Source of the DNA: JACDER01 sp963717765
GTDB taxonomy: Bacteria > Actinomycetota > Thermoleophilia > Gaiellales > Gaiellaceae
NCBI GenBank assembly: GCA_963717765.1
Contig: CAVQWX010000005.1
Span: 62,001 to 126,000 of the forward strand
Direction: 5' to 3'
DNA length: 64,000 bases
A program made the translations under genes and the position numbers. Each line of letters begins with the position of its first letter. The stretch's first letter is position 1. Positions 60,470-64,000 of the stretch are shown piece after piece. The notes under the pieces were generated by a model. The model was not told where the DNA came from and searched no databases. It saw only the letters and a list, made by a program, of their open reading frames with translations.

Positions 60470-60486
60470 TCATCCGGATGGAGTGA
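60470..60486. promoter_or_regulatory. 17-bp palindromic site, copy D
   Basis: TCATCCGGATGGAGTGA between the SCO6745 start (76 bp away) and the LuxR gene start (67 bp away). It contains a perfect CATCCGGATG core. It could serve both divergent genes. Confidence 0.6.
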
Positions 60487-60552
60487 AATCGGCCTCCCGA
60501 GAGCGGAATCCGCAGCAGAAGCCGTGTCGCGGCGACCATCGACCTGCCTAGG

Positions 60553-62835
60553 ATGTCCAAATCGATGACTGTCGTCGAAGTCCCTTTCGATCTCGTCGAG
60601 GCGAAGCTCGCTGCTCCGCTGACTCGTGTCGGTACCGTGGACAAGACGGAAGTGATCGCAGGGCTGCGCACGACGAACGGCCCCTTGGCGACCGTGGTAG
60701 CGCCCGCCGGGTACGGTAAGACCAGCCTTCTTGCGCGCTGGGACGAGGCTGACCCGCGTCCGTTCGCGTGGGTCGCAATCGACGGGAGTGACGACGACGC
60801 TGTCGTGCTCTTGCGCTACGTCGCGGCCGCAATTCACCGAGTCGAGCCGGTCCCGAGCGAGGTTTTCGACGCGTTGTCCGGCCCGGGACGTTCCACCTGG
60901 TCGAAACGCGTCCCCCGTCTGGGGAGCGCCCTGCATGGCCTGGAGCAACCGTTTGTACTGGTGCTCGACGATCTACATGCCGTCGCCAATCCGTCCTGCG
61001 TGGACGTGCTCGCGGAGCTCGTCCAGTACGTTCCGGCCGGCTCGCTGATCGCGGTCGCGAGCAGGGAAGATCCGGCTCTACCGCTCGCCCGCTGGCGGGC
61101 GCATGGGTGGGTGCACGAGGTCGGCGTGGCCGACCTCCGGCTGGATGAGCGGGAGGCCGCGCTGTTGCTGGAGGCGGCCGGAGTCGCGCTCGACGCGAGC
61201 GCAGTGGCCGACTTGACCAAGCGGACCGAAGGCTGGCCCGCCGGCTTGTACCTCGCGGCCCTGTCGATGCGGGCCGGGGCGACGAGCTCGGCCGGGGCAA
61301 GACGCTTCAGCGGCGATGACAGGTTCGTGGCGGATTATTTCCGTTTCGAGCTCCTCGATCGACTCCCGGCGGCCGAAGCGACGTTCCTCAAGCACACCTC
61401 GATACTGCATCGCATGTCCGGCGGGCTCTGCGACGCTGTGCTCCAAACGACTGGGTCTGCAGAGCGGCTCGACACGCTCGAGCGTACGAACGGCTTCGTG
61501 GTGCCCCTCGACCGGCGCGGCGAGTGGTATCGCTACCACCACCTGTTCGCCCGGCTGCTGCGCAACGACCTCGAGCGCACCCAGCCGGATCTCGTGGTCG
61601 CACTCAACGCTCGGGCGATGGCCTGGTGCCTGGCCAACGGCCTGAAGGAGGAGGCAGTCGTGTACGGGCACATCGCCGGCGAGACGGAAACCGTTGCCGG
61701 CCTGGTCGACGAGCTTGCTCTGCCGGCGTATTACGACGGGCGGATGGACACGGTAGAGGAGTGGCTCTCGTGGTTCGGCGAAGACGAACTGGCGCACTAT
61801 CCCGCCCTCGCCGTCTACAGAGCCTGGCTTCGCGTGCTGAACGGGAACCCGGAGGATGCTGAGCGGTGGTTGACCGTCGCCGACGGAGCGATCTCGAGGA
61901 TCCCGCTCTCGGACGGAAGCGGCACGATCGAGCCCTGGGTCGCCACTCTGCGCGCCCACATGATGCGGCGCGGCGTCGCTCAGGCGCTCGCCGACGCCGA
62001 TCTGGCGCTCGATCAGCTCTCAGCGGAGAGTTTCTGGATCGCCACCGCGCTCCTCGCCCGAGGCGTCGCGCACGCGCTGCTGGGCGGAACCGATGGTGCG
62101 ACGGACGACCTGACGGCAGTTGTAGAGCGGGCGCAGGCGCTCGGCGCGGTGGAGGAGGTCTACCTGGCGCAAGCACAGCTCGCGCTCCTCGCGGCCAGGC
62201 AGGGAGCCTGGGGCGAGGCAGCGCAACGCGCGTACGCTGCGCAAGCGGTGGTTGATGAGACGGGCCTCGGCGACTACTCGTCGAGTGCGCTTGCGCACGT
62301 CGCGACAGCTCGCATCGCGGTTCACGAGGGGAGACACGAGGATGCACGCACGGCCCTCGCGTGCGCCCACCGCCTGCGGCCGCTGCTCGACCATGGGCTT
62401 CCATGGATCACGGTGCAGGTGGGGCTCGAGCTCGCTCGCGCCCATCTCGCTCTCGGCGAAGCTGACGCCGCCCGCGTGGTTCTCGGCGAGACCGAGAGGG
62501 TACTCGAGCTTCGCCCGGAAATCGGCTTCCTCGCGGAGGACGCGAGGGACCTGCGCGAGCGCGTGGCTGCCGCCGCCGGGCCGTCGGGGGCCTGGGCGAT
62601 GAGCCTGACCGGTGCGGAGCTCCGGCTGCTTCCCTACCTCTCCACCCATCTCACGTTTCCAGAGATCGCGAGCAGGCTGTTCATCTCGCGCAACACGGTC
62701 AAAACCGAAGCGGTCTCGATCTACCGCAAGCTCGGTGTGGCCTCGCGCAGCGATGCCATCGAGCGCGCCGCCGAAGTCGGTCTCCTGGAAAGCCCGCTCT
62801 ACCCGCCGCGCCGAAATCTCATCCAGGAGGTATGA
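60553..62835 (+). CDS. MalT-like LuxR-family regulator (STAND ATPase)
   Basis: 760 residues. The ATPase part has Walker A VVAPAGYGKTSLLARWDEAD, Walker B PFVLVLDDLHAV and the arm DLTKRTEGWPAGLYLAALSM. RRGEWYRYHHLFARLLRNDL starts the MalT-type helical middle with TPR-like repeats (about 370-680). The C-terminal LuxR helix-turn-helix (GAELRLLPYLSTHLTFPEIA, SRLFISRNTVKTEAVSIYRK) ends at about 750. Such regulators bind an inducer and activate nearby genes. It is the likely reader of the 17-bp sites found before four neighbouring genes. Confidence 0.9.
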   Translation: MSKSMTVVEVPFDLVEAKLAAPLTRVGTVDKTEVIAGLRTTNGPLATVVAPAGYGKTSLLARWDEADPRPFAWVAIDGSDDDAVVLLRYVAAAIHRVEPVPSEVFDALSGPGRSTWSKRVPRLGSALHGLEQPFVLVLDDLHAVANPSCVDVLAELVQYVPAGSLIAVASREDPALPLARWRAHGWVHEVGVADLRLDEREAALLLEAAGVALDASAVADLTKRTEGWPAGLYLAALSMRAGATSSAGARRFSGDDRFVADYFRFELLDRLPAAEATFLKHTSILHRMSGGLCDAVLQTTGSAERLDTLERTNGFVVPLDRRGEWYRYHHLFARLLRNDLERTQPDLVVALNARAMAWCLANGLKEEAVVYGHIAGETETVAGLVDELALPAYYDGRMDTVEEWLSWFGEDELAHYPALAVYRAWLRVLNGNPEDAERWLTVADGAISRIPLSDGSGTIEPWVATLRAHMMRRGVAQALADADLALDQLSAESFWIATALLARGVAHALLGGTDGATDDLTAVVERAQALGAVEEVYLAQAQLALLAARQGAWGEAAQRAYAAQAVVDETGLGDYSSSALAHVATARIAVHEGRHEDARTALACAHRLRPLLDHGLPWITVQVGLELARAHLALGEADAARVVLGETERVLELRPEIGFLAEDARDLRERVAAAAGPSGAWAMSLTGAELRLLPYLSTHLTFPEIASRLFISRNTVKTEAVSIYRKLGVASRSDAIERAAEVGLLESPLYPPRRNLIQEV

Positions 62836-62908
62836 CGCGCCGGGAGCGTGCACGAGGTCAGATGCGTGCACGCGAACGTACGACTACAAAGAGCACCTCC
62901 GCCGGCTC

Positions 62909-63217
62909 GTGCTGCACGACGACGGGCTCCTCGACGCGGTCGCGGTGCAGGGCGGCTCATTTGCAGCGTCGGTGCTAGACGGGAAGACCGAGGCACTCCT
63001 GCGCGTGGCTGCGACGATCGCCGCCGATGCGGCGCCTTCCACGTTCCAGCACGCCGTTGACCTCGCCCTCGCGGCCGGGGCGACGTGTGAAGAGATCGTC
63101 GCCAGCCTCGAGGCTGTGACACCGGTGACCGGCGCGGCGCGGGTCGTCCGATGCGCACCGAAGATCGGGCTCGCGCTTGGCTACGACGCCGAGGACGCGC
63201 TCGAGCAGCTCGACTGA
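62909..63217 (+). CDS. CMD-family protein
   Basis: 102 residues from GTG 62909; protein-like sequence (DYKEHLRRLVLHDDGLLDAV) extends some 10 codons before it with no standard start, so the true N-terminus is unresolved. LDGKTEALLRVAATIAADAA, GATCEEIVASLEAVTPVTGA and LALGYDAEDALEQLD match short actinobacterial CMD proteins. It has two single Cys but no CxxC. It follows the LuxR gene directly and is the paralogue of 51843-52190. Confidence 0.72.
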   Translation: MLHDDGLLDAVAVQGGSFAASVLDGKTEALLRVAATIAADAAPSTFQHAVDLALAAGATCEEIVASLEAVTPVTGAARVVRCAPKIGLALGYDAEDALEQLD

Positions 63218-63311
63218 CCGACGAGTTCTCTGGTACCCCGCCGGGATCAAGTTCATGGGCACCGGTCTATTCGAGCTGCGGGGTGCTTCCCTGACACCGT
63301 CGGGCCGGGCT

Positions 63312-64000
63312 CTACTGGAGCTGAGCCGGTGTCCGTCCGTCCGGGCCGGCCAGCGCGACCGCGTCCTCGAGCGTGAGCGCGCGCCCCTCGGCCTCGAGCG
63401 AGGAGAACCGGGCGCCGAGCGCGGCCTGCGCGGCGGCGAGGTACCGCTCCTGGACAGAGCGCTGAGACGGGCCCGGATCGTCGCCGAGGGACTCGCGCAG
63501 GCTCTCGGCCACTCCCCAGAGACGGGCAGCGCGCTCCGCGTCGCCGGCCGCGGCGGCGAGGCCGGCGAGGCCGTGGAAGCAGACTTCGAGCGCTCGCTTG
63601 TCCCGGGCCTCGAAGGCGTGCGGCAGGCTTTCGGCGAAGAGGTCGCGGCTGCGCTGCGTGTCGCCCTGCAGCAGCGCTGCGAGCGCGAGGTGCGCGAGCG
63701 ACCATTCCGCCTGGCGTGAGTCGCCGAGCTCTCGCGCCAGCGCGAGGCTCCGTTGCAGGACGTCGTTCGCCCGGTCGTATGTGCCGACTCCGAGCGCTGA
63801 CTCGCCGACGTTGCCGAGGACGATCGCAACGTTCAGCGGGTCGCCGGCACGCTCGATGATCTCGAGGCACTCCTCGTTGAACTCGAGCGCACGCTCGTAG
63901 TCCCCCACGGCCTTGTGTAGCGCGGCCAGGCTGTTGAGGGCCGAGGCCGCCTCCGGCTCGAGTCCGTGCTCGCGCGCGAGTTGCAGCGCTTCCTCGAGCA
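63312..64000 (-). CDS. TPR-repeat regulator C-terminus (partial)
   Basis: The frame continues past the right edge; at least 229 residues are inside. TPR-like repeats are GDYERALEFNEECLEIIERA, YDRANDVLQRSLALARELGD, RSRDLFAESLPHAFEARDKR and EVCFHGLAGLAAAAGDAERA, then LWGVAESLRESLGD and a C-terminal ALTLEDAVALAGPDG. This is the 3' end of the large AfsR/SARP- or LuxR-type ATPase-TPR regulators common in this lineage. The DNA-binding and ATPase parts lie outside the window. A relict of the same family is at 47620-47900. Confidence 0.8.
   Translation of the reverse strand, partial: LEEALQLAREHGLEPEAASALNSLAALHKAVGDYERALEFNEECLEIIERAGDPLNVAIVLGNVGESALGVGTYDRANDVLQRSLALARELGDSRQAEWSLAHLALAALLQGDTQRSRDLFAESLPHAFEARDKRALEVCFHGLAGLAAAAGDAERAARLWGVAESLRESLGDDPGPSQRSVQERYLAAAQAALGARFSSLEAEGRALTLEDAVALAGPDGRTPAQLQ

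Overview
The window is high-GC bacterial DNA that reads as Actinomycetota, most likely a soil Thermoleophilia/Gaiellales-type lineage. The evidence is strong GC3 bias, many GTG/TTG starts, and families such as SCO6745, DUF6325, DUF7144, DUF4349 anti-sigma, MarP-like CvpA-trypsin and HxlR. The taxonomic call is inference. The only RNA gene is one tRNA-Asp. No CRISPR array, rRNA or intact insertion sequence was found.

1-18.3 kb: a biosynthetic-looking island built on two divergent transcription units. The leftward unit encodes an ABC ATPase, an unusual fusion of an NHL-type beta-propeller to GTP cyclohydrolase II, a stand-alone RibD reductase domain and a nucleotidyltransferase cut by the window edge. 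The rightward unit is tightly packed, often with overlapping stops and starts. It encodes two paralogous glycosyltransferases, the ABC-2 permease that probably partners the ATPase, a DegT-type aminotransferase, two SAM methyltransferases, a WD40 protein, a sulfotransferase, a third glycosyltransferase, an ATP-grasp ligase, a fold-III PLP decarboxylase and a P-loop kinase-like protein. GCHII + RibD + WD40 + methyltransferase recalls the toxoflavin (azapteridine) clusters. The ligase, decarboxylase, glycosyl and sulfo genes suggest a more decorated, possibly undescribed GTP-derived product.

18.3-43.6 kb: mostly ordinary chromosome. It holds an SQR-like flavoprotein, a GNAT enzyme, an HtrA-like protease pair divergent from an HxlR regulator with a clear palindromic operator, a complete Liv-type ABC importer with a hairpin between the binding-protein and permease genes, two bicupins, an SDR, a D-aminopeptidase-like M55 protein, a degraded cysteine-synthase relict next to a palindromic repeat, an ECF sigma/DUF4349 pair, a SAM-riboswitch-controlled homocysteine methyltransferase/MTHFR gene, a MarP-like protease and tRNA-Asp.

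43.6-48 kb: an accessory junkyard. It contains a collagen-like secreted protein, an IS21 IstB scrap, a serine-recombinase element whose recombinase runs in frame into an S74-type adhesin (itself frameshifted), and a scrap of a TPR regulator.

48-64 kb: stress/envelope-type genes. They include DUF6325, DUF2252, an AI-2E transporter, a K+ channel, BrkB (plus a relict), a ZIP transporter, two full DUF1254/1214 proteins plus a third relict, SCO6745, a MalT-like LuxR regulator and CMD-family proteins. Four leftward genes here share a 17-bp imperfect palindrome 67-82 bp before the start codon, one copy lying between SCO6745 and the LuxR gene. This looks like a small undescribed regulon. Several single-base frameshifts in otherwise good genes may be assembly errors.
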